33,737 bases of DNA, taken from NCBI GenBank assembly GCA_034003325.1, contig JAVEYW010000001.1, positions 1-33,737 of the forward strand. The letters run 5' to 3'. The stretch comes from Desulfobacterales bacterium (GTDB lineage: Bacteria > Desulfobacterota > Desulfobacteria > Desulfobacterales > JAFDDL01). The position numbers were made by a program, and so were the translations under genes. Under the pieces are notes generated by a model. That model did no database searches. It had not been told where the DNA came from and worked only from the letters and a program-made list of their open reading frames with translations. This document shows positions 10,546 to 20,159 of the stretch, one piece after another; positions within the stretch are counted from its first letter, which is position 1; every line of letters starts with the position of its first letter.

Positions 10546-11153
10546 TACGCCACCACCTTGTCTAAGTATTCTGTAACCAGTCTGTCCTGATCGTTATCCG
10601 AAATGCTCTCTTTGATAACAGCCTCTGCCTTCGCCAGCGCCTTTGCGATAATTTCAGCCTGAAGGGCCGATTTGGCCTGCTTAAAATGGTGTTCGATATT
10701 CCGTTGCGCCTGGGCTTCCAATTTTTCGGCGGCTGCTTTGGCTTCCTCAATGAGCCGGGCCTTTGTTTCTTCTCCCTGCTTGATATAGGCGGCTACAATT
10801 GTTTCCGCCTCCCGATCCATCTGGGAAAGTTTTTCGTTATAGTTCGCCAGCTGCTTTTCAGCCTCTTTTTTCTTTGCTTCAAGCTCCTCCAACTGCTCCC
10901 TAATGCCGTCGATTCGGCCTTTGAGCGCTTGGGAAATCGGCTTTCTCAGCAAAAAGACAAGCGCACCGGCAAGCACGACAAAATTGATCACCCGATAGGT
11001 GTCGGTTTTAACCCAGCCCTTCGGACCGGCTTCCCCCTCGCTAGATCCGAATGCCAGCCCGGCGCTAAAAATCAGACATAACGTCAGGCCGGCGAATACA
11101 ACTGCCCTTGCTTTGCGAAATCGGTCCTGACCATGACCACCCGGTTTCTTCAT
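10545..11153 (-). CDS. atpF: ATP synthase F0 b subunit with an N-terminal hydrophobic extension
   Basis: One of two different stalk subunits encoded here. The 202-aa protein carries a basic N-terminus and a hydrophobic stretch at about residues 15-36 that resembles a signal peptide ending AGLAFGSS, then the true membrane anchor VINFVVLAGALVFLLRKPI, then a long coiled coil to the C-terminus. Standard b subunits are about 160 aa, so the extra N-terminal segment accounts for the length; similar extended b subunits are known in Deltaproteobacteria. It overlaps atpF' and atpH by one base each. Confidence 0.94.
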   Translation of the reverse strand: MKKPGGHGQDRFRKARAVVFAGLTLCLIFSAGLAFGSSEGEAGPKGWVKTDTYRVINFVVLAGALVFLLRKPISQALKGRIDGIREQLEELEAKKKEAEKQLANYNEKLSQMDREAETIVAAYIKQGEETKARLIEEAKAAAEKLEAQAQRNIEHHFKQAKSALQAEIIAKALAKAEAVIKESISDNDQDRLVTEYLDKVVA

Positions 11154-11578
11154 TATGCTGTCCTCCCTAAAATCTTCCGACCAATAATGTCCGCAAATGT
11201 GTCTATTTCCTTTGACAAGGATGCTTTAACCGCATCAATGTCCTTTTCGATTTTTTTCTGGGCTAGTATCAAATCGTCCTGCGCCCTTCGATTGATTTCG
11301 TCCATCATGGCTTTTTCGGATTCAGCAGCCTCCTGCAGCAACGACTCCTTGGCCTGAAGCCCCTTGGCGCGGGCTGATTTGATCCCTTGTGCAAAGGCAT
11401 CATCTTTTTCCTTGGAATCCCTTTCACAAGCATCAATCTTTTGCTCTATTCCCTGAATTTTTTCTCTGCGCTGAATAAGAATGTTACGAATGGGACGATA
11501 CAAAATAATATTCAGTACCCATATTAACAAAAGAAAATTAACGATTTGAATAATTACAGAGCTATCAACACTGATCAT
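11153..11578 (-). CDS. ATP synthase F0 b' subunit
   Basis: A 141-aa protein with one N-terminal membrane segment (SVIIQIVNFLLLIWVLNIILYRPI) and then a charged coiled coil ending in the delta-binding helix DIIGRKIL. It is the second, divergent b subunit that pairs with atpF to make a heterodimeric stalk. It is the first gene of this operon; atpB (a) and atpE (c) are not in the window, consistent with the split F0/F1 organisation known in several deltaproteobacteria. Confidence 0.93.
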   Translation of the reverse strand: MISVDSSVIIQIVNFLLLIWVLNIILYRPIRNILIQRREKIQGIEQKIDACERDSKEKDDAFAQGIKSARAKGLQAKESLLQEAAESEKAMMDEINRRAQDDLILAQKKIEKDIDAVKASLSKEIDTFADIIGRKILGRTA

Positions 11579-11690
11579 GGTCCCCTCCGACTGCGAATCG
11601 AAATGCGTTCCGAATAAAACTTAACCTTCGATTATTTTTAGACTTGTATACTAAATGGAAAAAAAAAGCATTTACAACCGGCTGCCGCGA

Positions 11691-11720
11691 CCTATAACAC
11701 CCGAATAAAGAGATTGTCAA
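11691..11720 (-). promoter_or_regulatory. probable ATP synthase operon promoter
   Basis: On the minus strand a perfect -35 TTGACA (11715-11720) lies 18 bp from -10 TATAGG (11691-11696). The start would fall near 11684, leaving a leader of about 105 nt before atpF'. It is the only good promoter match in the rodA-atpF' gap. Confidence 0.5.
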
Positions 11721-11757
11721 AGGTTTTTTAGTATGATAAACATGTTCTCTTATCGTG

Positions 11758-11783
11758 TTAACAAGGTAGGTTCACCGTGTTAA
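11758..11783. repeat. 26-bp inverted repeat between rodA and the atp promoter
   Basis: The arms TTAACAAGGT (11758-11767) and ACCGTGTTAA (11774-11783) form a 10-bp stem with one mismatch around a 6-nt loop. On the plus strand it is followed by a T-rich stretch. On the minus strand, the direction of rodA transcription, no U-tract follows, so it is a poor rodA terminator. The rest of the 308-bp gap (11579-11886) shows only the atp promoter. Confidence 0.45.
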
Positions 11784-11886
11784 AATTATTTTTCCCTACC
11801 CCGCCGATTTCTGAAAATTGAAATGTTATCGGAATTCAATTCATTTCGCGAGCGCTCTTTAAACGCCGCCCCTGCAGCCATGGTGT

Positions 11887-13005
11887 TTACTCTATCATAA
11901 ACCGCCGCATGCTGACGTTCATTAACAACCCGATACAGACCAACACCGTCACCACCGATGATCCCCCATAGCTGATGAGCGGCAGCGGCACACCCACTAC
12001 CGGCATCAGCCCCATGACCATGCCGATATTGATCACGATCTGCCAAAACAGCATGGCAGTGACCCCCACCGCGAGAATCGATCCGAATGGATCCCGGCTA
12101 CGATAGGCCACGCGAAGTCCCCAGACAATCAACATGAAAAAGGCGAATAATACAAAAACGGCCCCTAAAAACCCCCATTCTTCCGCCAGCACGGAAAAAA
12201 TAAAATCCGTATGCTGCTCCGGTAAAAACGAAAGCGCATTTTGAGTCCCTTTCAGGTATCCTTTACCGGTAAACATGCCGGAACCGATCGCTATTTTCGA
12301 CTGAATGATATGATATCCCGCGCCGAGTGGATCACGGTCGGGATTTAAAAATGTCAATATCCGTTGCTTCTGATATTCTTTAAGAAAAGACCAGACCAGC
12401 GGGAAAGCGACCATGCAAAATAAAATGATCGTGACCAGTGAACTGCGTTTAATCTTCACGAATATGGTCATCGATCCTGCAATCAGCAGCAGCAGCAAGC
12501 CGGTCCCAAGATCCGGCTGCCTGACGATTAACATAAAGGGAACCGCAATCAGCAGTGCCGGCTTGACAAGATCTCGAAGCGAGTACCCATTGGGATTGGC
12601 ATATCTGGCGTAATAACGGGCCAGCACAATAATAATGCTGATTTTGGCGGCCTCCGAAGGTTGAATGAAAAGCGGCCCCAATTTGATCCATCGCTGAGCG
12701 CCGCCGCCGATCGTCCCCATCAGCAACACGGCGGCCAACAGCAAGAGAGAACCCGCATAAATAGGAAAAGCGAACCGTTCAAGTAACTTATAGTTAAACA
12801 GAAAGGTGATTACCATTACCGCGAACCCAGCGCCGAACCAGATGATCTGCCGAACAAAAAGGATCTCCTGCGCAGTCTGGTCACCAGCCGTAACCGCGCT
12901 GTAAAGCGCGACAAGACCGATCCCCTCTAAAAACAGGGTCAAGCCGAGCAATCCCCAATCAAAATGCTGAACCAAACGACGATCAAACATAAACCATTCA
13001 TTCAA
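11887..13005 (-). CDS. rodA: rod-shape SEDS peptidoglycan glycosyltransferase RodA
   Basis: RodA polymerises lipid II during cell elongation and partners with PBP2. The 372-aa protein shows about ten hydrophobic segments and the SEDS-family block QSKIAIGSGMFTGKGYLKGTQNALSFLPEQHTDFIFSVLAEEWGF, plus the C-terminal PVVGVPLPLISYGGSS signature. Its start overlaps the mrdA stop by 8 bp, so the two are translationally coupled. It is the last gene of the mre/mrd operon. Confidence 0.97.
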   Translation of the reverse strand: MNEWFMFDRRLVQHFDWGLLGLTLFLEGIGLVALYSAVTAGDQTAQEILFVRQIIWFGAGFAVMVITFLFNYKLLERFAFPIYAGSLLLLAAVLLMGTIGGGAQRWIKLGPLFIQPSEAAKISIIIVLARYYARYANPNGYSLRDLVKPALLIAVPFMLIVRQPDLGTGLLLLLIAGSMTIFVKIKRSSLVTIILFCMVAFPLVWSFLKEYQKQRILTFLNPDRDPLGAGYHIIQSKIAIGSGMFTGKGYLKGTQNALSFLPEQHTDFIFSVLAEEWGFLGAVFVLFAFFMLIVWGLRVAYRSRDPFGSILAVGVTAMLFWQIVINIGMVMGLMPVVGVPLPLISYGGSSVVTVLVCIGLLMNVSMRRFMIE

Positions 13006-14899
13006 TTATAGCGGGTTGAGCGTTTCGCTGTTCGTTTTCCGGAACAGGCAAATCGGGTGCCTCGTCCACCGCCCCTATTTCCGGTGGCAACAGATACGCT
13101 TTGATAAGATCCCGGGCAAGCGGAGCGGCTGCGCTCGAACCGTGCTCTCCATGCTCTACCATCACCGCAACGGCAATGCGAGGCTCCTGCGCCGGTGCAT
13201 AGGCGACAAACCAGGCATGATCCCGCAACTCGACCGGAAGGTTTTTGCCAAACGCCTTATCGTCTGATTTTCTGCTGTAAACCTGAGCCGTACCGGTCTT
13301 GCCGCTTATTTCCATCCCCTCGACTTGCGCAATACGGGCCGTACCGGATCGGCCCCAAACCACCTCGTGAAGTCCATGGCGGACTTTGGCCAGGGTTTCC
13401 GGCGTCACGGGCAGTCTGCCCGTCACCCGGTATTGCGGGGAATAGACCGTCTCACCTTCAGCGGTTTGCACGGATTTGACAATTTGCGGCATATACCGGA
13501 TGCCGCCATTTGCCACAGCGCTGGTCAGGACCACCAGCTGAAGCGGCGTCACCAGATTATACCCTTGACCGATCGCTATGGAAAGGGTCTCTCCGGCATG
13601 CCATTTCTCACCGAATCGCTTCCATTTCCACGTAGCCGTCGGAATAAGGCCCGCTGATTCGTTCTCGGTCTCAATCCCAGTCTGAGTGCCCAAACCGCAC
13701 CCGCGCGCATACCACGCCAATCGATCCACACCCAATTGTTGCCCAACCTGGTAAAAAAACACATCGCAGGACATGGCAATGGCATCCGTGAGGTTCATCG
13801 TACCATGACCGCTCTTTCTCCAGCACCGGTACACCCGATTCCCGAATCGATATCCTCCCGGGCAGAAAAAAGTCGAATTCGAACTGATCACCCCTTCCTC
13901 AAGCCCCGCCAAGGCGACAACGATTTTGTAAACGGAAGCCGGCGGATATTCGGCGTGAACCACCTTGTTTTCCAGCGGCCGCAAAGGGTTGGTCACCAAA
14001 GCCTGCCACTGGTCGTGCCCCAATCCTTCTACAAAAATATTGGGATCAAAGGGCGGGCTGCTCACGGACACCAATATTTCCCCATTCTTCGGATCCATCG
14101 CAACAATCGCGCCCGCTTTGCCCTCTAAAAGTTCTTCCCCTTTTTTCTGTAATTCGCTATCGAGAGTCAGATAAACGTTGTTCCCCGGCTTGGCCGGCAC
14201 TGTTTTCAATACCCTGACCATCTGCCCCCTGGCATTCACCTCTACCTGACGTCCCCCGGACTCTCCGTTCAGGTATGATTCGTAAATTTTTTCAACGCCG
14301 CACTTGCCGATGAAATCACCGGCAACATATCCTTCTTTTTTTTTCGATTCCAATTCTTTCGAATTGATTTCACTAAGATACCCGATAAAGTGGGCTGCAC
14401 GGGACCCTTCAACATAATGACGAATCGGCCTCACATCGACATCGACACCCGGCAATTCATAGCGATGCACTTCTATGGCCGCCAAAGCGTCCCTGCCGAT
14501 ATCGTTGATCAATACGACCGGTTTATAAAATGACATCCCTTTTTGGCGCCCAATCGTATTGGAAAATGCCTCAACGGAAACACCGGTGTATTTCGATAAC
14601 TGCGCCAAAGTTCGGTCCAACGGCTTAGCGTCTTTCAGCGTAATACTCAGGGCGAAAGCCGGGCGATCCTCAACCAACAACCGGCCGTCCCGATCAAAAA
14701 TCTGGCCACGAACAGGATTGACTCGCTGCAAGCGAATGCTGTTGGTCTCGGATAAGCGCCTGTATTCATCCCCTTTAATCCCCTGAAGATACAGGAGCCG
14801 AACGCCCAGAAGCGCAAACACCGCCACTGCGGAAAACATAAAGGCGTAAACCCGTTGTTTATACCAATCAGGATCAGCTGTTTTGATAAAATTATCCAA
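12998..14899 (-). CDS. mrdA: penicillin-binding protein 2 (peptidoglycan transpeptidase)
   Basis: PBP2 cross-links elongating peptidoglycan. The 633-aa protein has a short cytoplasmic tail, one membrane anchor (about residues 17-37), a dimerisation/pedestal domain (RGQIFDRDGRLL) and the transpeptidase domain with all three active motifs: S322-V-Y-K325 (SxxK), S-C-D in MSCDVFFYQVG (SxN equivalent), and KTG in SGKTGTAQV. The length matches E. coli PBP2. It is followed by rodA and preceded by mreD, the canonical order. Confidence 0.97.
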   Translation of the reverse strand: MDNFIKTADPDWYKQRVYAFMFSAVAVFALLGVRLLYLQGIKGDEYRRLSETNSIRLQRVNPVRGQIFDRDGRLLVEDRPAFALSITLKDAKPLDRTLAQLSKYTGVSVEAFSNTIGRQKGMSFYKPVVLINDIGRDALAAIEVHRYELPGVDVDVRPIRHYVEGSRAAHFIGYLSEINSKELESKKKEGYVAGDFIGKCGVEKIYESYLNGESGGRQVEVNARGQMVRVLKTVPAKPGNNVYLTLDSELQKKGEELLEGKAGAIVAMDPKNGEILVSVSSPPFDPNIFVEGLGHDQWQALVTNPLRPLENKVVHAEYPPASVYKIVVALAGLEEGVISSNSTFFCPGGYRFGNRVYRCWRKSGHGTMNLTDAIAMSCDVFFYQVGQQLGVDRLAWYARGCGLGTQTGIETENESAGLIPTATWKWKRFGEKWHAGETLSIAIGQGYNLVTPLQLVVLTSAVANGGIRYMPQIVKSVQTAEGETVYSPQYRVTGRLPVTPETLAKVRHGLHEVVWGRSGTARIAQVEGMEISGKTGTAQVYSRKSDDKAFGKNLPVELRDHAWFVAYAPAQEPRIAVAVMVEHGEHGSSAAAPLARDLIKAYLLPPEIGAVDEAPDLPVPENEQRNAQPAIIE

Positions 14900-14984
14900 C
14901 CGACGTCGCCCTCACTGCCTTGGGCCGGTAAAACCGGATAAACCTTTCAACCCCTGAATGCAACACGTTTGAAAGTCACCCCGC

Positions 14985-15494
14985 CTATTCCTCGTTGATA
15001 TTACTGACCCACGCGGCCCACCCATGATGAACGGCATTTAGCAGCATCATGAACAGGGGGGCGCTGATGATGGCCCACCCGACCTGGCCCAACACCGTCC
15101 CTCCGGCAACCATGGAATAATTCGCCTCACCAGCGAACAGAATATGCGCCATGGCAAACAAAGCATTTTCCAGCAATACGGCCAGCGTCACGAAAAACGG
15201 AACCAGGTAGTAATTGCCCACATGAAAAAATCGCACCCCCCATCGAATACCCACCCATATCCACAAATAGATAATGGCCAATAACCCTATGGGCGCCCCG
15301 GATAGCCGATCCATCAACAGCCCCACGACTACCACCAAAACCAGGCCTTCCCGAACAGGCCTGAAAACCCCCTGATAGATAACAAACGGCAACAGCAAAT
15401 CAAAACAATTGTCTATCAACGGAAGTTTCGGCACCAAGGCGGTCTGAAAAATCACCAAGGCAAATCCGATCATCATGTTCAGTAAAAAAAGCAT
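14985..15494 (-). CDS. mreD: rod-shape determining protein MreD
   Basis: MreD is a small integral membrane protein of the elongasome. The 169-aa protein is almost wholly hydrophobic with five or six membrane segments and the family feature LLMDRLSGAPIGLLAIIYLWIWVGI. Sequence is poorly conserved in this family, so the call also rests on its place between mreC (8 bp upstream) and mrdA. Confidence 0.9.
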   Translation of the reverse strand: MLFLLNMMIGFALVIFQTALVPKLPLIDNCFDLLLPFVIYQGVFRPVREGLVLVVVVGLLMDRLSGAPIGLLAIIYLWIWVGIRWGVRFFHVGNYYLVPFFVTLAVLLENALFAMAHILFAGEANYSMVAGGTVLGQVGWAIISAPLFMMLLNAVHHGWAAWVSNINEE

Positions 15495-15501
15495 CGCCGG
15501 T

Positions 15502-16326
15502 TTATTCGCTGATCTTGGCAGGGGTTAAGATGATCAGAACTTCTTCAATCTTATCGAAATCCACATAGGAGGTAATGACGACATCCTGAAAAATGCCCGC
15601 GTTTCGCTTTACGATTTCAGAGACCTGACCCACGCGAAGCCCTTTGGGGAACACCGTATCGACACCCGAAGAAACAACAATATCTCCGACCCGAATATCA
15701 TCTTTTCGCAATGCATAATCAAAGAGACATTTTCCGCCCGCTCCCCCCCTGATCACGCCTCGCGCACGCGTCCGCTGCACCAGCGCATCCACGGCGCTAT
15801 TATGGTCACTCAGCAGCAATACTTTGGCATAGCCGCCCGCTGTTTCCACGATCTGCCCGACAATGCCATCGGCAACAACTACCGGCATGGCGGTCGCAAC
15901 ACCATCTTCTTCACCCTTATCGATGATAATGGTCTTGAACCAAGGGGAGGGATCCTTTCCGATTACTTCGGCGGCTACCATCTCAAAGGGAAGCGATACC
16001 TTAAAATCCAGCAGGCTGCGCAGACGCTCATTGGCAAGCACCGCCTCCCGAACCCGGTTATGCTTCTCCTTTTCCCGGCTTAATGCTTCGCGAAGCCTGT
16101 CGTTTTCCTTCGCGGTCGAAACCAGCTGGAAATAGTGATGCCAGACCCCTTTCATGGATTGAATCGTTGCGGTGACGGCTTTCTGGAAGGGGCCGGCAAC
16201 GGCCAAAGCAACCCCGCCCGCGTCCGGTCCGGTATCGGCCTGCCGGTTCGGCAAGGAGAAAACCGTGAGGCTGACCACGATAAGCGCAATCAGCCCAACG
16301 ATCATCAGCGTCTTTTTGGAAAACAT
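15502..16326 (-). CDS. mreC: rod-shape determining protein MreC
   Basis: MreC is a periplasmic scaffold that activates PBP2/RodA. The 274-aa protein has one N-terminal membrane segment (LMIVGLIALIVVSLTVFSL), a coiled coil (STAKENDRLREALSREKEKHNRVREAVLANERLRSLLDF), and the double beta-barrel domain (EVIGKDPSPWFKTIIIDKGEEDGV ... GVDTVFPKGLRVGQVSEI). It lies 4 bp after mreB and 7 bp before mreD. Confidence 0.96.
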   Translation of the reverse strand: MFSKKTLMIVGLIALIVVSLTVFSLPNRQADTGPDAGGVALAVAGPFQKAVTATIQSMKGVWHHYFQLVSTAKENDRLREALSREKEKHNRVREAVLANERLRSLLDFKVSLPFEMVAAEVIGKDPSPWFKTIIIDKGEEDGVATAMPVVVADGIVGQIVETAGGYAKVLLLSDHNSAVDALVQRTRARGVIRGGAGGKCLFDYALRKDDIRVGDIVVSSGVDTVFPKGLRVGQVSEIVKRNAGIFQDVVITSYVDFDKIEEVLIILTPAKISE

Positions 16327-16330
16327 GAAA

Positions 16331-17416
<1,086 letters not shown>

Positions 17417-17574
17417 TCACGCTGATGAGCCGTCCCGCACGGACAAATCCCACACCCACATGATTATTAAGTTTCATCCGATAGCAAACTTAAATCGGGA
17501 AGACAAGGAAAAAAATCTTAATAAAATCGAAACTCTAAATTTTTTGAGGGGGAATGAACAGCCGGTTGCAAATT

Positions 17575-18681
17575 TTATTTCAGGGTATCAAATACATCGG
17601 TTATAAAAAGATCCATCACCGCATCGTGAAGCCTTGGGCGAAACGCCCGAATCAGATTGTTGTCACGATTCGGGTGTACCCGATTGGTTAACAGAATCAC
17701 AATCACTTCCCGTTGCAAATCCATCCAGCAAGAGCTTCCGGTAAATCCGAGGTGGCCGACCGTGTTTTTTGAAAAACGGGTGCCGCTGCTGCTGTTTTCC
17801 GAGGAAGGCGTGTCAAAACCAAGAGCGCGCCCGGAATGTGAGTCACGTCTTAAAAATGTTCTGATAAGGGAATGAGAAATTCCGCAAAAATCAGATTCTC
17901 CCGCATGGGCCGCTAAGAGCGCTCGCAAAAGCGAATACACATTCCCGGCCGTCCCGAACAGCCCGGCATGGCCCTCAATTCCGCCGACAGCCCAGGCATT
18001 ATCATCACTTACCGCACCCGATAACAGGGTGTTTCGCCAGGGGCACTGCTCGGTAGCCGCAAAGGAAACATTCGGCGCCGGTTTCGCAAGATCCACAAAA
18101 AAAAGCTGTCTTAGCCCAAGCGGATGAAATATTTCCCGGTTCACGACATGATCAAACCGCATTAGGGTCATCTCTTCAATCAGCCAACACAGCACCATAA
18201 ATCCCAAATCACTATATTCCATCACCGCCCCCACCGGACGAACCAGCGGTTCGGCTACCAGCATACGCCGCAGCGCGCGCTTGCGTTCAGCTAACGGCAT
18301 ATCTTTCAAACTCAGATAATAAGGTCGATGCGGGGGATATCCCGAGGTATGATACAACAAATGCCGTATTTCAACGGCGCGCTTGGGTGTTTCCCGAAAC
18401 GCAGGCAAGATATCACCAATCTTGGTCTCAAGAAAAACCCCGCCTTGCTGAATGAGCTTCATCACCGCCGGCGTTGTCGCCAGCGGCTTGGTCAAAGAGG
18501 CCAGGTCGAACACCGTGTCAAGGGTGACGGCCTGCCGCGTATAGCGATTGGCAAGCCCGAAAGCACGCGCAAACAAAATCCCTTGCCGATTCCCCACCAT
18601 CAGCACGGCACCCGGAAAAACGCCGGTGTCTATCCCGTCGTTCATTATTTCAACAACAGGTTGCCATCCGTCTGTTATCAA
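17575..18681 (-). CDS. serine beta-lactamase / penicillin-binding-like hydrolase
   Basis: A member of the class C beta-lactamase-like serine hydrolases (amidases, D-aminopeptidases and EstB-type esterases). The active-site SxxK is S-L-T-K in DLASLTKPLA (about residues 62-65), the second motif is Y-S-D in MEYSDLGFM, and the third is HLG in GHLGFTGSS. No signal peptide is evident, unlike secreted beta-lactamases, so a cytoplasmic muropeptide or ester substrate is possible. The start is probably the TTG at 18679-18681, six nucleotides after GAGG of a good ribosome binding site at 18686-18691; the frame extends four codons further. It lies between mreB and an LD-carboxypeptidase, which hints at murein recycling. 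The substrate cannot be read from sequence. Confidence 0.82.
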   Translation of the reverse strand: MITDGWQPVVEIMNDGIDTGVFPGAVLMVGNRQGILFARAFGLANRYTRQAVTLDTVFDLASLTKPLATTPAVMKLIQQGGVFLETKIGDILPAFRETPKRAVEIRHLLYHTSGYPPHRPYYLSLKDMPLAERKRALRRMLVAEPLVRPVGAVMEYSDLGFMVLCWLIEEMTLMRFDHVVNREIFHPLGLRQLFFVDLAKPAPNVSFAATEQCPWRNTLLSGAVSDDNAWAVGGIEGHAGLFGTAGNVYSLLRALLAAHAGESDFCGISHSLIRTFLRRDSHSGRALGFDTPSSENSSSGTRFSKNTVGHLGFTGSSCWMDLQREVIVILLTNRVHPNRDNNLIRAFRPRLHDAVMDLFITDVFDTLK

Positions 18682-18813
18682 ATTGCACCTCAATCCGGCG
18701 AAGCCGGAAGCTGATCGCTTGAAGCCAGGAAGCTGGAAGGCGTTACCGTTTAATCCGGCTGCACCGGTTGCTTTTTTCTGTCGGCATCTATCTTGCGGGC
18801 ACCCATTCTCGAC

Positions 18814-19713
18814 TCATGACGCACAACCGGCCTTAAATATCAGAGCCGGCTCTCCGGCATCAAGCATCGCCGTCATCCCCATCGGAATGGTCATGTTCTG
18901 TGCACCGTGACCGATCGGAAAGCCGGCGGCAACGGGGTAGGTCGCGGCGCGCGTAATCGACATAACGATCCGCCACACATCGGCCACGCTCTCGATTCCC
19001 TCAAACGCACCAAGCACGATGCCTGCCAGCAAATCCAGGCATCCCGCCAATTTTAAGTGCGTCAGCATGCGATCAATTCGATAGAGTGCCTCGCCGCATT
19101 CCTCAATGAATAAAATCCGGCCCTTCCAGACCGGTTCATAGGGCGTTCCCAGCAAATGGCACACCGTCGTCAGGTTGCCACCGATCACCGGCCCCGATGC
19201 AACCCCTGGGCGAAGCGACACCCCATCCCGAGGGGCAATGATCAGGGGAAATTCGGACCGTAACGCCGCACCCAGCCCCCGTTGGCTATCCGCATCTGTC
19301 GCAGGCAGCGTCAGCACCATGGGGCCGTGAAAGGTCACCCATCCGCATCTTTCAGTTATGGCACACAACAACGCGGTGATATCGCTGAACCCGATGAGGA
19401 CTTTGGGATGCTTTCTGATGGCCTCATAGTCAAGCAACGGTAACACCCGCGGCGAGCCGAATCCGCCCCTTGCACACATAACGGCCTTGACCGTTTCATC
19501 CAGGAAAAGCCGCATCAGAAGCTGGGCCCGGTGCTCATCATTGCCGGCAAAATACCCCTCGCCAGCAAAAAGCGCTTCCGGAACATAGAGGGTGAATCCC
19601 ATCTGCGAAAGTTGCGAGGCCCCTTTCGCAAACGCCTCACGATCAAAGGAGCTCGCAGGTGCCGCAATGCCGATCGTATCGCCCGGTTTCAAAGGCGGCG
19701 GTAAGAGGTACAT
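18814..19713 (-). CDS. LD-carboxypeptidase (peptidase family S66)
   Basis: S66 enzymes remove the terminal D-alanine from murein tetrapeptides in the cytoplasm during wall recycling (LdcA). The 299-aa protein has the nucleophile S110 in GFSDITALL, the oxyanion neighbourhood CARGGFGSPRVLPLLDY, a glutamate in LFIEECGEALYRIDRML and a C-terminal histidine in PIGHGAQNMTIPMG, which together make the family's Ser-Glu-His triad. Its length matches LdcA. No clear ribosome binding site precedes the ATG. It is followed by the serine hydrolase, 132 bp downstream, and by the mre operon, so this is a wall-metabolism neighbourhood. Some S66 members cleave microcin C instead. Confidence 0.93.
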   Translation of the reverse strand: MYLLPPPLKPGDTIGIAAPASSFDREAFAKGASQLSQMGFTLYVPEALFAGEGYFAGNDEHRAQLLMRLFLDETVKAVMCARGGFGSPRVLPLLDYEAIRKHPKVLIGFSDITALLCAITERCGWVTFHGPMVLTLPATDADSQRGLGAALRSEFPLIIAPRDGVSLRPGVASGPVIGGNLTTVCHLLGTPYEPVWKGRILFIEECGEALYRIDRMLTHLKLAGCLDLLAGIVLGAFEGIESVADVWRIVMSITRAATYPVAAGFPIGHGAQNMTIPMGMTAMLDAGEPALIFKAGCAS

Positions 19714-19807
19714 GGGGTATCGCTTTCATCAGGAATTGCTGTCTACAAGAATTCGGGGACTCTTCCCCAAGCTTCGATTCTATTCTTTTCGGATTTGGAA
19801 TATCAGC

Positions 19808-19836
19808 TTGACACTGCGAAGGCAAGATGTTAACCA
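19808..19836 (+). promoter_or_regulatory. possible tRNA-Pro promoter
   Basis: A perfect TTGACA (19808-19813) lies 17 bp upstream of TAACCA (19831-19836), a weak -10. Transcription would begin a few bases before the tRNA 5' end at 19850. The -35 and spacing are good, the -10 is poor. Confidence 0.45.
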
Positions 19837-19849
19837 GTCAGTCCTGTGT

Positions 19850-19927
<78 letters not shown>

Positions 19928-19937
19928 TATAATCAAG

Positions 19938-19966
19938 GGTTTACGGTCAATCCGTAAGCCTTTTTT
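19938..19966 (+). terminator. rho-independent terminator of tRNA-Pro
   Basis: A 9-bp stem, GGTTTACGG with CCGTAAGCC (one G-U pair), encloses a 5-nt loop and is followed by six T. It begins 12 bp past the tRNA 3' end on the same strand. Confidence 0.88.
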
Positions 19967-20072
19967 ATTGCCTTTTTGACTTGGAGTAAAAATGGGGGCA
20001 AAGATATAACCCCGCTCGGCAATGAAAACAGCTTTCTCCCAAGTGGCGGCTAACGCGATGGTGATAAATGAA

Positions 20073-20094
20073 ACAGGGCCATGACTGGCCCTGT
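20073..20094 (-). terminator. terminator downstream of the crotonase-family gene
   Basis: A perfect 9-bp stem (ACAGGGCCA with TGGCCCTGT) and a 4-nt loop lie 66 bp past the stop of the minus-strand gene ending at 20160. On the minus strand it is followed by TTTCATTTATC, which is T-rich but not a pure U-tract. Confidence 0.65.
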
Positions 20095-20159
20095 CTTATT
20101 GTATGGAATATTCGTTCAGCTACTCAACCCGGTGGATGGGGGAAAAACGGTATCAGTAT

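Noticed and set aside
13736..14128. 130-codon plus-strand frame opposite mrdA
   Set aside because: Antisense to the conserved transpeptidase domain, with no domain of its own.
18694..18708. TCCGGC-GAA-GCCGGA hairpin beside the serine hydrolase ribosome binding site, as a riboswitch-like element
   Set aside because: A 6-bp stem in a GC-rich gap with short GGAAGCTG-type repeats; no expression platform or conserved aptamer is visible.
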